Origin: Gordonibacter massiliensis (ex Traore et al. 2017)
Lineage (GTDB): Bacteria > Actinomycetota > Coriobacteriia > Coriobacteriales > Eggerthellaceae
Length of the DNA: 64,000 nt
NCBI GenBank assembly: GCA_900170005.1
Contig: LT827128.1
Span: 2,166,168-2,230,167, forward strand
Direction of reading: 5' to 3'
Each line of letters starts with the position of its first letter. Within the stretch, counting starts at the first letter, position 1. Of this stretch, positions 16,146 through 23,690 are shown piece after piece. A model generated the notes under the pieces. That model searched no databases. It was not told where the DNA came from and worked only from the letters and a program-made list of their open reading frames with translations. A program made the position numbers and the translations under genes.

Positions 16146-16940
16146 ATGAAAGACCATCCCGTGCGGAACTCCATCTACAACGTGTACTTCAGCCCGACGA
16201 AGACCACCCAGACCATCGCCTACGCCGTCGCCGACGCCATCGCGGCCGACCGCGACCTCACCAGCATCTCCATTAATCTAACGAAGCCGAACAGCCGCCC
16301 CGTGCGTGCCGGCGGCCAGGCGGGCGACGTGTTCCTATTCGCCTTCCCCGTGTACGGCGGGCGCGTTCCCACCGTGCTCATGGACTGCATCGACCAGTTC
16401 GAAGGCGACGGCGCGAAGGCCGTGGTGGTGGGCGTGTACGGCAACCGCGACTACGACGACGCGCTTCTGGAAGCCGCCGACCTGCTGAACGAGCGCGGTT
16501 TCAAGGTCATCGCCGCCGGCGCGTTCATCGGCGAGCACTCCATGGCCCCGCGCGTGGGCGCCGGCCGCCCCGATGCCGACGACCTGGGCGTGGCCGCCCA
16601 GTTCGGCCACGACGTGGCCTCTCTCATCGAGCAGGGAGCGAGCGAGACGCCGGCCATCAAAGGCAACCGCCCCTATCGCGACGGTATGCCCGACGCCGAC
16701 GTGCGCCCTGTCACGACGGACGCCTGCACGTCCTGCGGCATATGCGTGAAGCTCTGCCCCATGGGCATCATCGACGCCGACGATCCTACGCAGGTGGAAG
16801 CGGGCTGCCTGCAGTGCAACGCCTGCGTCAAAGGCTGCCCCGAAGGCGCCAAGCACTTCGAAGGCGAGCAGGCCGCAGCCATCGTGGCCATGCTGGAAGG
16901 CAATTGCATGGCGCGCAAGGAGCCCGAGCTGTTCCTGTAG
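16146..16940 (+). CDS. EFR1-family flavodoxin-ferredoxin fusion
   Basis: A 264-residue protein of the EFR1 type. Residues 10-155 are flavodoxin-like, with the FMN phosphate loop FSPTKTTQT (15-23), FPVYGGRVP and VVGVYGNRDYDDA. Residues 185-245 hold two 4Fe-4S sites, CTSCGICVKLCPMG and CLQCNACVKGCPEG. Such fusions shuttle electrons between flavins and Fe-S partners in anaerobes; the partner here is unknown. It is monocistronic and ends at a strong hairpin (16995-17042). Confidence 0.9.
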   Translation: MKDHPVRNSIYNVYFSPTKTTQTIAYAVADAIAADRDLTSISINLTKPNSRPVRAGGQAGDVFLFAFPVYGGRVPTVLMDCIDQFEGDGAKAVVVGVYGNRDYDDALLEAADLLNERGFKVIAAGAFIGEHSMAPRVGAGRPDADDLGVAAQFGHDVASLIEQGASETPAIKGNRPYRDGMPDADVRPVTTDACTSCGICVKLCPMGIIDADDPTQVEAGCLQCNACVKGCPEGAKHFEGEQAAAIVAMLEGNCMARKEPELFL

Positions 16941-16994
16941 CGAACGCGCGCGACGGGGGGGTGCGGCGGCCCAATATTCGGCATCCCCTCATAG

Positions 16995-17042
16995 GTCGGG
17001 GTGCCAGCAGACCTTATAAAGGCGACCTGCTGGCACCCCGAC
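16995..17042 (+). terminator. 16-bp stem hairpin after EFR1 gene
   Basis: GTCGGGGTGCCAGCAG and CTGCTGGCACCCCGAC flank a 16-nt loop, 55 bp past the stop codon. No T-run follows. Likely transcript end or stabiliser. Confidence 0.55.
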
Positions 17043-17119
17043 ACGGCGCGCTCGAAGAAGACAACGCACTGCGACCGCATCAAAAGCGTCGCCGAGCCCT
17101 TCCGATGCGCAGACTCGAC

Positions 17120-17339
17120 GATTTCCTGAAAATCTGGCTGCCTTGGTCAAAAAAGTCGATATTAGGGGGTTTGCACGATCGCGCTCTCGCTAAGTTTTTC
17201 GCCTTCTTGCCTTCTTGCTTCTTTGACCTGCGATTTCATAAAACGCGCTTGCAACATGAAAGAAAGCGCGTCTTTTTCGAGCTTTGAAACCACCTAATAT
17301 CGTCTTTTTTGACCAAAACGAGCGAGATTTCAGGAAAAT
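17120..17339. repeat. 220-bp element with about 53-bp imperfect terminal inverted repeats
   Basis: The left arm 17120-17172 (TTTCCTGAAAATCT ... TTGGTCAAAAAAG ... GATATTAGG) is mirrored by the right arm 17286-17339 (CCTAATATCG ... CTTTTTTGACCAA ... AGATTTCAGGAAA) with few mismatches. The core (17173-17285) is AT-rich and includes a smaller ACGCGCTT/AAGCGCGT hairpin. No transposase or ORF is inside. The size and structure resemble a MITE or a structured-RNA gene. Confidence 0.7.
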
Positions 17340-17482
17340 GATGGCCTCAACCGAACCGCGCGAGAATCGCAGGCGCCGGATCGGGGCTGGGCGATTCGCT
17401 CGCCGCATGGATTGCCAGCCTGGGGCCCTTCGCGCCGAAGCCGCATCGAAAGCCGGCGTAACGCGCGCTCCGCGACCGTACC

Positions 17483-17511
17483 GCAGGGGCGGGTGCAAGC
17501 CCCGCCCCTGC
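17483..17511. terminator. GC-rich 11-bp hairpin
   Basis: GCAGGGGCGGG, 7-nt loop, CCCGCCCCTGC. It lies 117 bp downstream of the minus-strand hypothetical gene that ends at 17628. The rest of the 16941-17627 gap is taken by the EFR1 hairpin and the inverted-repeat element. Confidence 0.4.
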
Positions 17512-17627
17512 GAAAGACGTCTTCGACGGCTTTCTGCACGACCTTGCGAACGGATTGCCGGGCGGCGGCAACCAGAAAGAGCCGAACCGACTGCCGCCGC
17601 CGACGCGGCGGCTTCGCCCGCCAACCG

Positions 17628-18647
17628 TCAGTCTAGAATCGCCTCGCCCAGCACCGAGTCGAAGCGCACCGACGTGCCGTCGACGTAGGCCACGTTCCAA
17701 ATACGGTAGTCGAGCGAGCCGGGCACGTCTTCGGAGGTAAGCGCGCAGCCTTCGCCCGACGTGTCGACTTCCGCTCCGGCATCGCCGCTCGTCGGCGCGC
17801 CCTTCGAAACGCTCCCGGCATCGGCCGCCCCGTCGCGATCGCCGTTCGTCGCGTCGGTCGGGTCGTCGCCGCGGCGCAGAGCCGCTTCGGCCTCGGCCAG
17901 AGCGTCGTCGAGCTCGGCACGGGTGGGCTGCTCGGTCTCGCGCGCCGAGCCTTCCCAGGCGTTCTCGGCGTCGGGATCGGCCGCGGCCCAGCCGCCCTGC
18001 GCCTCGTCGTCGATGCCGACGGCCTCCGTCACGGCTGCTATGATGTCGGACGCCGAGGACGAGCCGCGCTCTTCCCGGCCGATCGCACGTTCGGATGCCT
18101 TCGCGCCCGCGGCACCTTCGGCGGGTGCGCTGCCGGCGTCCTCGCGCTGCGCGGCGATGCTCGCGCACGCGGGAATGCGGATGGCCGCTATGGGGTCGGC
18201 GCCCAGCGCTCCCTCCCGCAGCAGGGTGCGGGCCCTACCCACGTAGCCTGCGGCGGCCGCCGGAATGGCCGACTCCACCATGCGCACGGCGATGGCCGGG
18301 CCCGTGCCGAACCGCACTTCCGCCCACGTGAACGGCAGCGCGCGCTCGCCGTTGTTGCGGCGTGCGTCGTTCTCGCGCGCCACCAGGGCCGACGTTTCCG
18401 CGAACTCCTCGTCGAGCCAGGTGGTGAGCGCCCCTTCCCACAGCGGGTCGTCCTGGTCGTCCACCGCGTTCACGCCCACGTCGAACTCGATGACGTTCGC
18501 TCGCTGCGACCCCTTCTCGGCGCGGCGCACCTCGGTGGGGGCCACGACCGTGAAACGGCGCTCGATCTCGGCGTCAGCGTCGCCTTGGAAGCTTTCTTCA
18601 TCGAGCACGATGCTCAATTTCAATTTGGGATGGATCGATGCAGGCAT
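17628..18647 (-). CDS. Hypothetical protein with acidic low-complexity middle
   Basis: 339 residues, family not recognised. Residues 1-135 look globular and conserved in style (LKLSIVLDEESF near the start, LPFTWAEVRFGTGPAIAVRMVESAIPAAAAGYVG near 110-140). Residues about 170-305 are Ala/Asp/Glu/Gly-rich and probably disordered. The last 30 residues (LDYRIWNVAYVDGTSVRFDSVLGEAI) again look folded. No signal peptide or membrane segment is visible. AAAGGA precedes the ATG at 18647. A regulatory or scaffolding protein would fit, but nothing supports a specific role. Confidence 0.7.
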   Translation of the reverse strand: MPASIHPKLKLSIVLDEESFQGDADAEIERRFTVVAPTEVRRAEKGSQRANVIEFDVGVNAVDDQDDPLWEGALTTWLDEEFAETSALVARENDARRNNGERALPFTWAEVRFGTGPAIAVRMVESAIPAAAAGYVGRARTLLREGALGADPIAAIRIPACASIAAQREDAGSAPAEGAAGAKASERAIGREERGSSSASDIIAAVTEAVGIDDEAQGGWAAADPDAENAWEGSARETEQPTRAELDDALAEAEAALRRGDDPTDATNGDRDGAADAGSVSKGAPTSGDAGAEVDTSGEGCALTSEDVPGSLDYRIWNVAYVDGTSVRFDSVLGEAILD

Positions 18648-18963
18648 GGCGGTTCCTTTCCTCGCTCGCGAGCGCAGCGGCAACGGCGCCCGCGGATAGG
18701 TTCGTATCCGCAGCATTATCGTCTCGCTCGCCACCCCCTCAGCCGCCGCGTGGCGGGCGTGACGCAACCGTTGCGCTCCTATCACCGGAAGGCAAACCGG
18801 CACGGGCCCTTCTTCCGCCCGACCCGTGCTCGACAGCCCGCCGCCGTCCGACCGCTATAAGCGACTTGGTGTATTCCTCACATTACGTTTCGGTTATACT
18901 GGAATCTTCATAACACGACGCGCCGGCACCCCTGGGGCATCGGCGAGGACCGAGGGATCACCT
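18648..18963. other. Divergent spacer between two hypothetical genes
   Basis: 316 bp. Contains a TATACT -10 candidate at 18895-18900 for the small gene at 18964. No ORF or hairpin of note otherwise. Confidence 0.5.
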
Positions 18964-19158
18964 ATGCACGACCGCGAGACAGCCGCAACCATCGAAAAAC
19001 TTGAAGAGACCGTGTACGCCCTCTTCCGCGCCCAAAGCGGCTACGAAGACGTGTCAGTAACGGAACACGACCTCGTCGCGCGCATCCAATACGCGTCTGC
19101 CGTGGTCCAAGCCGAGAAGGTTGCCCCTCCCGGCGGATGGGACCCGTACGGACGCTGA
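18964..19158 (+). CDS. 64-residue soluble hypothetical protein
   Basis: MHDRETAATIEKLEETVYAL begins a short, charged, helical protein ending PPGGWDPYGR. GAGGGAT lies seven bases before the ATG and a TATACT box lies about 65 bp upstream, so it looks expressed. No family recognised. It precedes the CmpB-family gene by 139 bp on the same strand. Confidence 0.6.
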   Translation: MHDRETAATIEKLEETVYALFRAQSGYEDVSVTEHDLVARIQYASAVVQAEKVAPPGGWDPYGR

Positions 19159-19297
19159 GCGGCTCCGTTTTCGCGGTGCAGGTGACAACATACGTTCGAA
19201 ACGCCCCGATAAGGCGGCTTGTGGTATCGTGGGTGCCTGCAACTGAACACGGTCTGCGCCGAGGGGCGCGGGCACCGGGCAGGAGAGGGGCCGACCC

Positions 19298-20551
19298 ATG
19301 CGGAACCACCGCGACGCGCAGCACGACGCCCAAGCGGATGAGAAGCTCGAAAGCGAAATAGAGGCGCTGACGGCCAAGGAGAACGAAGCGGCCTCGACCT
19401 TGAAGCGCAAGATCCCCCTGCCGCTCAAAGTGTTCGCCATCCTGTGCATCGTCGCAGGCGTGGCCATCTTGCCCATGATCGGGTTCGTGATCGTGGTTAT
19501 GGTGTTCGCCTTCCGCGAAGGCGAGTTCGCCGGCGACTCCACAGCCTCCACCGTGCTGTTCTTCGCATTGTTGGCCATCCTGGCCGTGCTCACCGTCATG
19601 TTCGTCGTGTTCGGCATCCGCCTGCTGCGCGACAAGCGCCGCCACGCCGCCCAAACCGCCGAAGCGCTCACCGGCTTCATGGTGGCCGGCATCCTGTGCG
19701 ACATCATGCTGTTCGGCCTGGACGGCACGGTGATCTTCTTCGCCGCCTTCCTCGTGTTCCTCGTGGTGCTGACCAGCTACCTGGACCCGTCGCTTTCCGA
19801 AGAACGCGAGCTGCAGCGCAAGCTGCGCGACATGGAGGTGCGCGAGGACGCCGAGGACGGAACGCTCGGGCGCGACGAGACGGGCAAGGGCTACATCGCG
19901 CTCAACTTCTTCAACATCTTCTGGATATTCGTGGTGTGCTGCGTGCTGGGCTTGATCATCGAGTCGGTCTACCACGTGCTCGTGGTAGATCCCGGGCATT
20001 ACGAGGATCGTGCGGGCATGCTGTACGGGCCGTTCTCCCCCATCTACGGGTTCGGTGCCGTGCTTTTGACCATGGCGCTCAACCGCTTCCACGACAAGAA
20101 CGTCATCGTCATCTTCCTGGTGAGCGCCGTTATCGGCGGGGCGTTCGAGTACGCGGTGAGCTGGTTCATGCAGTACGCGTTCGGTATCGTGGCCTGGGAT
20201 TACACGGGCACGTTCCTGTCCATAGACGGGCGCACGAACGGCATGTTCATGGCCATGTGGGGTATCTTGGGCGTGGTGTGGATCAAGCTGTGCCTGCCGT
20301 GGATGCTGAAGCTGGTGAACCTCATACCGTGGAACTGGCGCTACGCCCTCACCACCGTGGCCGCCGTGCTCATGATAGCCGACGGCGTGATGACGCTGGT
20401 GGCGCTCGACTGCTGGTACGGCCGCGAGGCGGGGAAAGCCCCCGACAGCGCCATCGCGGAGTTCTGCAACGAGCACTACGACAACGACTTCATGAAGGAA
20501 CGCTTCCAAAGCATGAGCATCGACCCCGACCGCGCCACCCGCGCGAACTAG
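19298..20551 (+). CDS. CmpB-family (putative ABC-transporter type IV, DUF1113) membrane protein
   Basis: 417 residues. An N-terminal helical charged segment (1-40) is followed by about nine membrane segments. The C-terminal half carries the family signature: GLIIESVYHVLVVDPG, GMLYGPFSPIYGFGAVLL, GGAFEYAVSWFMQYAFGIVAWDYTG and NGMFMAMWGILGV. The CmpB label is historical and transport has not been shown for the family in general. AGGAGAGGGG precedes the ATG. The N-terminal half (residues 40-190) has four extra hydrophobic segments not usual for short family members. Confidence 0.8.
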   Translation: MRNHRDAQHDAQADEKLESEIEALTAKENEAASTLKRKIPLPLKVFAILCIVAGVAILPMIGFVIVVMVFAFREGEFAGDSTASTVLFFALLAILAVLTVMFVVFGIRLLRDKRRHAAQTAEALTGFMVAGILCDIMLFGLDGTVIFFAAFLVFLVVLTSYLDPSLSEERELQRKLRDMEVREDAEDGTLGRDETGKGYIALNFFNIFWIFVVCCVLGLIIESVYHVLVVDPGHYEDRAGMLYGPFSPIYGFGAVLLTMALNRFHDKNVIVIFLVSAVIGGAFEYAVSWFMQYAFGIVAWDYTGTFLSIDGRTNGMFMAMWGILGVVWIKLCLPWMLKLVNLIPWNWRYALTTVAAVLMIADGVMTLVALDCWYGREAGKAPDSAIAEFCNEHYDNDFMKERFQSMSIDPDRATRAN

Positions 20552-20657
20552 GGGAAAGAAAGGGCTCCGTGCGCCGAACGAAAAGGGATGCCGGCGCACG
20601 GTGAGGAAGGGCGCGTCGGCGAGGTCGTATACCTCCTATTAATCGAACGTACTCGCC

Positions 20658-20700
20658 TATTGAGCAAATTTGCGCTACTATTGAGCAAATTTGCTCAATA
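20658..20700 (+). promoter_or_regulatory. Palindromic operator, full site plus half site, before DUF4143 ATPase
   Basis: A perfect 22-bp palindrome (20679-20700; half site TATTGAGCAAA) directly abuts the ribosome site AGGAGG of the gene at 20711. Its first 16 bases are repeated upstream at 20658-20673, 21 bp away (two helical turns). The arrangement suggests cooperative binding and blocking of translation or transcription of the ATPase gene. Confidence 0.6.
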
Positions 20701-20710
20701 GGAGGTTGCC

Positions 20711-21895
20711 ATGGCCGCATATCAAAGGAGTATCGTCAACACGCTCGTCCGGCGCATGAACGAGCCCCGCCGCTTTATCCAAATGCTCATAGGACCTCGC
20801 CAAACGGGGAAAAGCACCGCCATCAGACAGGCTTTGGAGCTCGTCGATATTCCGAGCCATGTCGCACTGGCAAGCATCGATTCGTCAAGCAGGGACTGGC
20901 TGCGCGCGCAGTGGATTCAAGCTCGCAACCTCATTGGAGAGGCCTCGCCCAGCGCCCTGCTGGTCATCGACGAGGTGCAGTTGGTGAGCCAATGGTCCGC
21001 CGTCGTCAAGGAGCTATGGGACGAGGACGCATGGAGCGGCATCGACTTGCGCGTCGTGCTCACCGGGTCTTCGTCGCTGCTGCTGCAGACCGGTCTTGCA
21101 GAGGGCCTTACCGGACGGTTCGAGATCATACGAAGCACCCATTGGGGCTATGCAGAGAGTCGGGAAGCGTTCGATTACTCGCTCGACGACTTCCTGTTCT
21201 TCGGCGGCTACCCCGGAGGCGCCGCGCTCAAAGCAGACAAAATGCGATGGCTCGACTATATGAACGAAGCGGTTATCGAACCGAGCATAAACAAGGACGT
21301 CATAGCCTTGGAAGACGTGCGCAAGCCGGCGCTCATGCGCAGGCTGTTCCAGATAGGAGCGCCCTATTCGAGCCAAGAGCTGTCGTATCGCAAGATACTG
21401 GGGCAGCTTGACGACGCGGGCAACACCACCACTATAGCCCATTACCTCGACCTCTTGGCCAGTGCCGGCCTGCTTTGCGGCTTGCAGAAGTACGACCCGA
21501 AGCTCATTCGGGAAAAGGCGAGCTCTCCCCGCCTCATGGTGTACGACACGTCGCTCATGACCGCCACGTACGGGCAGTACCGCGACGCCCTGCTCACCGA
21601 CCCCGAGCGCAGGGGCCGTCTGGTCGAAAGCGCCGTGGGCGCGTTTTTGCTCGCCCAGTCGAGCGTGCGGCACTTCGACGTGCATTGGTGGCGCGAGGGC
21701 AACGACGAAGTGGATTTCGTCTTATCGCAAAACGACTCCGTCATTGCCGTAGAGGTCAAAAGCGGACGCGTGAAGTCCCTTGGAGGCTTGGCCGCTTTCG
21801 TCAACCGCTTTCCGAAGGCGAGGACGCTCGTTGTAGGTTCGGGCAGCTGTTCTGTGGAAGACTTTCTGCTCGGCAAGGTGCCGCTTTTCGATTAA
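20711..21895 (+). CDS. DUF4143-type AAA (AAA_14) ATPase
   Basis: A 394-residue P-loop ATPase. Walker A is GPRQTGKS (28-35), Walker B LLVIDEVQ (about 82-89), and a sensor LTGSSSLLL follows. The C-terminal DUF4143 region holds YRKILGQLDDAGNTTTIAHYLDLLASAGLL and the nuclease-like strand pattern EVDFVLSQNDSVIAVEVKSG (about 335-356), a PD-(D/E)XK-fold signature of unclear activity. These proteins are widespread, often in multiple copies in gut anaerobes, and their cellular role is unknown. GC content is lower than in flanking genes. A palindromic operator abuts the start. Confidence 0.85.
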   Translation: MAAYQRSIVNTLVRRMNEPRRFIQMLIGPRQTGKSTAIRQALELVDIPSHVALASIDSSSRDWLRAQWIQARNLIGEASPSALLVIDEVQLVSQWSAVVKELWDEDAWSGIDLRVVLTGSSSLLLQTGLAEGLTGRFEIIRSTHWGYAESREAFDYSLDDFLFFGGYPGGAALKADKMRWLDYMNEAVIEPSINKDVIALEDVRKPALMRRLFQIGAPYSSQELSYRKILGQLDDAGNTTTIAHYLDLLASAGLLCGLQKYDPKLIREKASSPRLMVYDTSLMTATYGQYRDALLTDPERRGRLVESAVGAFLLAQSSVRHFDVHWWREGNDEVDFVLSQNDSVIAVEVKSGRVKSLGGLAAFVNRFPKARTLVVGSGSCSVEDFLLGKVPLFD

Positions 21896-21944
21896 CGCCA
21901 CGAAGGCGCATCCGACGAGGGAAGAGGCTGCATGCCCGTGAACC

Positions 21945-22054
21945 TCCGTAGGGGCGCTCTCCAGAGCGCCCGTTCCGGCGAAGCCGGAAAAACAACCATG
22001 GGCCGCGTTTTCGCGCTTCGCGCGAACGGGCGCTCTGGAGAGCGCCCCTACGGA
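21945..22054. repeat. Palindromic element family B, complete copy 1
   Basis: The outer arms begin TCCGTAGGGGCGCTCTCC and end with the exact complement, 31 bp each. Inside are two small hairpins (TTCCGGCGAAGCCGGAA and TCGCGCTTCGCGCGA) separated by AACAACCATGGGCCGCG. A second complete copy is at 29852. Confidence 0.85.
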
Positions 22055-22129
22055 GCCACAGGAAGATTACCGTTGCGGGAAAGTTGCCGTTGCAGGGAAA
22101 TATCGCTCGAAGATTTGTCCCTTGCACAC

Positions 22130-22220
22130 CCGTGCGGCGACAGCCGAAGGCGCCTCCTGCTGTCGCCGCACGGGATCCTTCGACTCCGGCGGCTCGCGCC
22201 GCCTCCGCTCAGGATGACAG
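22130..22220. repeat. Palindromic repeat family A, variant copy
   Basis: A hairpin CGTGCGGCGACAGC/GCTGTCGCCGCACG is followed by GGATCCTTCGACTCC, a GGCGGCTCGCGCCGCC mini-hairpin and CTCAGGATGACA. It lies 40 bp downstream of the stop of the minus-strand lyase gene at 22261. Together with element B it fills the gap 21896-22260. Confidence 0.8.
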
Positions 22221-22260
22221 CCCGGAGCCGGCAAATTCCGTTCCTTGCCTCTCCGGCTTC

Positions 22261-23550
22261 CTACGAGCCCAGCATGATGCGGATGATCTCGTCGTTCGTG
22301 GCGCGCATGCCGTCGCGGCCGAGGCGGGCTATGCTGTCGATGGTGTTCTCCACGCCCTTCTTCACGATGCCGTCGCCGCCGTAGAACTGCTGGCCGTCGC
22401 GGTACATGACGTAGCCCAGGATGCCCGCGTTCACCGAGAACGCGATCTTGCCGGCGCAGGAGGGCTTCGCGCCGTCGCACACCATGCCGGCCACGATGGA
22501 GAGCGCGTTCACCACGGCGTGGCAGGCCTCCTTGTAGCCGCCGCCGTCCAGATACGCGATGCCCGCGCCCGCCGCCGCGCCCGCGCACACCGCGCCGCAG
22601 AACGCCGACAGCCGGCCGATGCCCGTCTTCTGGTGGATGGCCACCAAATTCGAGAGCACGAGCGCGCGGCGTAGCCGCTCGTCGGACGAACCCAGCTCCC
22701 GCGCGTACACGATGAGCGGCACCGACACGGTGATGCCCTGGTTGCCGCTGCCGGAGTTGATGACCACGGGCAGCTCGCAGCCGCTCATGCGCGCGTCGGA
22801 CGCCGCCGCGGCCATCGCGCAGGCGCGCACCTTCACGTCGTCGCCGTAGGCGCCCAGCATCACGCTGCCGATGTTCGCGCCCCAGTCGCCCGCCAGACCC
22901 TCCTCGGCCACGGCGCCGTTGCAGGCGATCTGCCTATCGAGCAGCTCCCGCACGTCCTCCAAGTCGACGGTCATGGCGAAGTTCCAGATGCCGGCCATGT
23001 CGAGCACGCTGCGATCCGTAAGCCCCTCGGCGGTGCCGGCCTCGGAGGCCAAGGGCGCCTCGTGCAGCACTTCGCCGTCGAGCTCTTCGCGCACGATGTT
23101 CGTGTGGTAGTCGGCTATGCGCACGAGCGCCGTGCGGGCGTCGGAGGCGTCGGACACCCGCACGACCACGTCGAAGTCCACCGCGTCGTCCGTGCGCGCC
23201 ACCTCGATGGGCACGCGGTCGAGATAGCCCGCGATGGCGCGCACCTCGTCGGGCCCCACCTCGGCTATCACCTCCAGCTTGCGCTCGGGCTTCCCGGCCA
23301 CGATGCCGGCTGCCGCGGCGGCCTCGATGCCCTTGAGGCCCCCCGTATGCGGCACGACCACGCTTTTCGCGTTCTTGATGATGCTGCCGCTCGCCTCAAC
23401 GTGCACGCGGGCGGGCTCGGCGCCCAGCAACTCGCGCGCACGCGCCGCCGCCAAAGCGATGGCTATGGGCTCGGTGCAGCCCATAGCGGCGATGAGCTCT
23501 TCCTCCAATATGGAAACATAGGCGCCGTAGCGCTCGTCGGTCCGATCCAT
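22261..23550 (-). CDS. cyuA: CyuA/YhaM-family Fe-S cysteine desulfidase or serine dehydratase
   Basis: A 429-residue member of the UPF0597 / L-cysteine desulfidase family related to the alpha subunit of Fe-S L-serine dehydratase. It would release H2S, pyruvate and ammonia from L-cysteine (or deaminate serine). Key stretches: AAMGCTEPIAIALAAA with the first cluster Cys (about residue 24), SGSIIKNAKSVVVPHTGG, HTNIVREE, VINSGSGNQGITVSVPL, and the Cys-rich RLSAFCGAVCAGAAAGAGIAY and CDGAKPSCAGKIAFSVNAG. Start: the ATG at 23550 (MDRTDERYGAY). The family cannot be narrowed to desulfidase or serine dehydratase by eye. A family A repeat follows. Confidence 0.85.
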   Translation of the reverse strand: MDRTDERYGAYVSILEEELIAAMGCTEPIAIALAAARARELLGAEPARVHVEASGSIIKNAKSVVVPHTGGLKGIEAAAAAGIVAGKPERKLEVIAEVGPDEVRAIAGYLDRVPIEVARTDDAVDFDVVVRVSDASDARTALVRIADYHTNIVREELDGEVLHEAPLASEAGTAEGLTDRSVLDMAGIWNFAMTVDLEDVRELLDRQIACNGAVAEEGLAGDWGANIGSVMLGAYGDDVKVRACAMAAAASDARMSGCELPVVINSGSGNQGITVSVPLIVYARELGSSDERLRRALVLSNLVAIHQKTGIGRLSAFCGAVCAGAAAGAGIAYLDGGGYKEACHAVVNALSIVAGMVCDGAKPSCAGKIAFSVNAGILGYVMYRDGQQFYGGDGIVKKGVENTIDSIARLGRDGMRATNDEIIRIMLGS

Positions 23551-23648
23551 GCTCCGCCTTCCTCGCAAATCCGTAACCCCATGATAGCACGCGGACGATG
23601 GCGGCGCCCCTCGCGCAAATTGCCACCGGCAACCATGAAAGCCGAGGC

Positions 23649-23654
23649 TATAAT
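23649..23654 (+). promoter_or_regulatory. -10 box before c-di-GMP phosphodiesterase gene
   Basis: A consensus TATAAT 37 bp before the ATG at 23691. TTGCCA lies upstream at 23620, but the 23-bp spacing is too long for a standard pair, so only the -10 is confident. Confidence 0.5.
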
Positions 23655-23690
23655 AGGGAACCATAGCGCTCAGCCAGCGAAAACAAGGAG

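Noticed and set aside
20711-21895. Transposon or defence-island ATPase
   Set aside because: DUF4143 ATPases occur singly in many genomes; no other mobile or defence gene is adjacent, so only the family is called.
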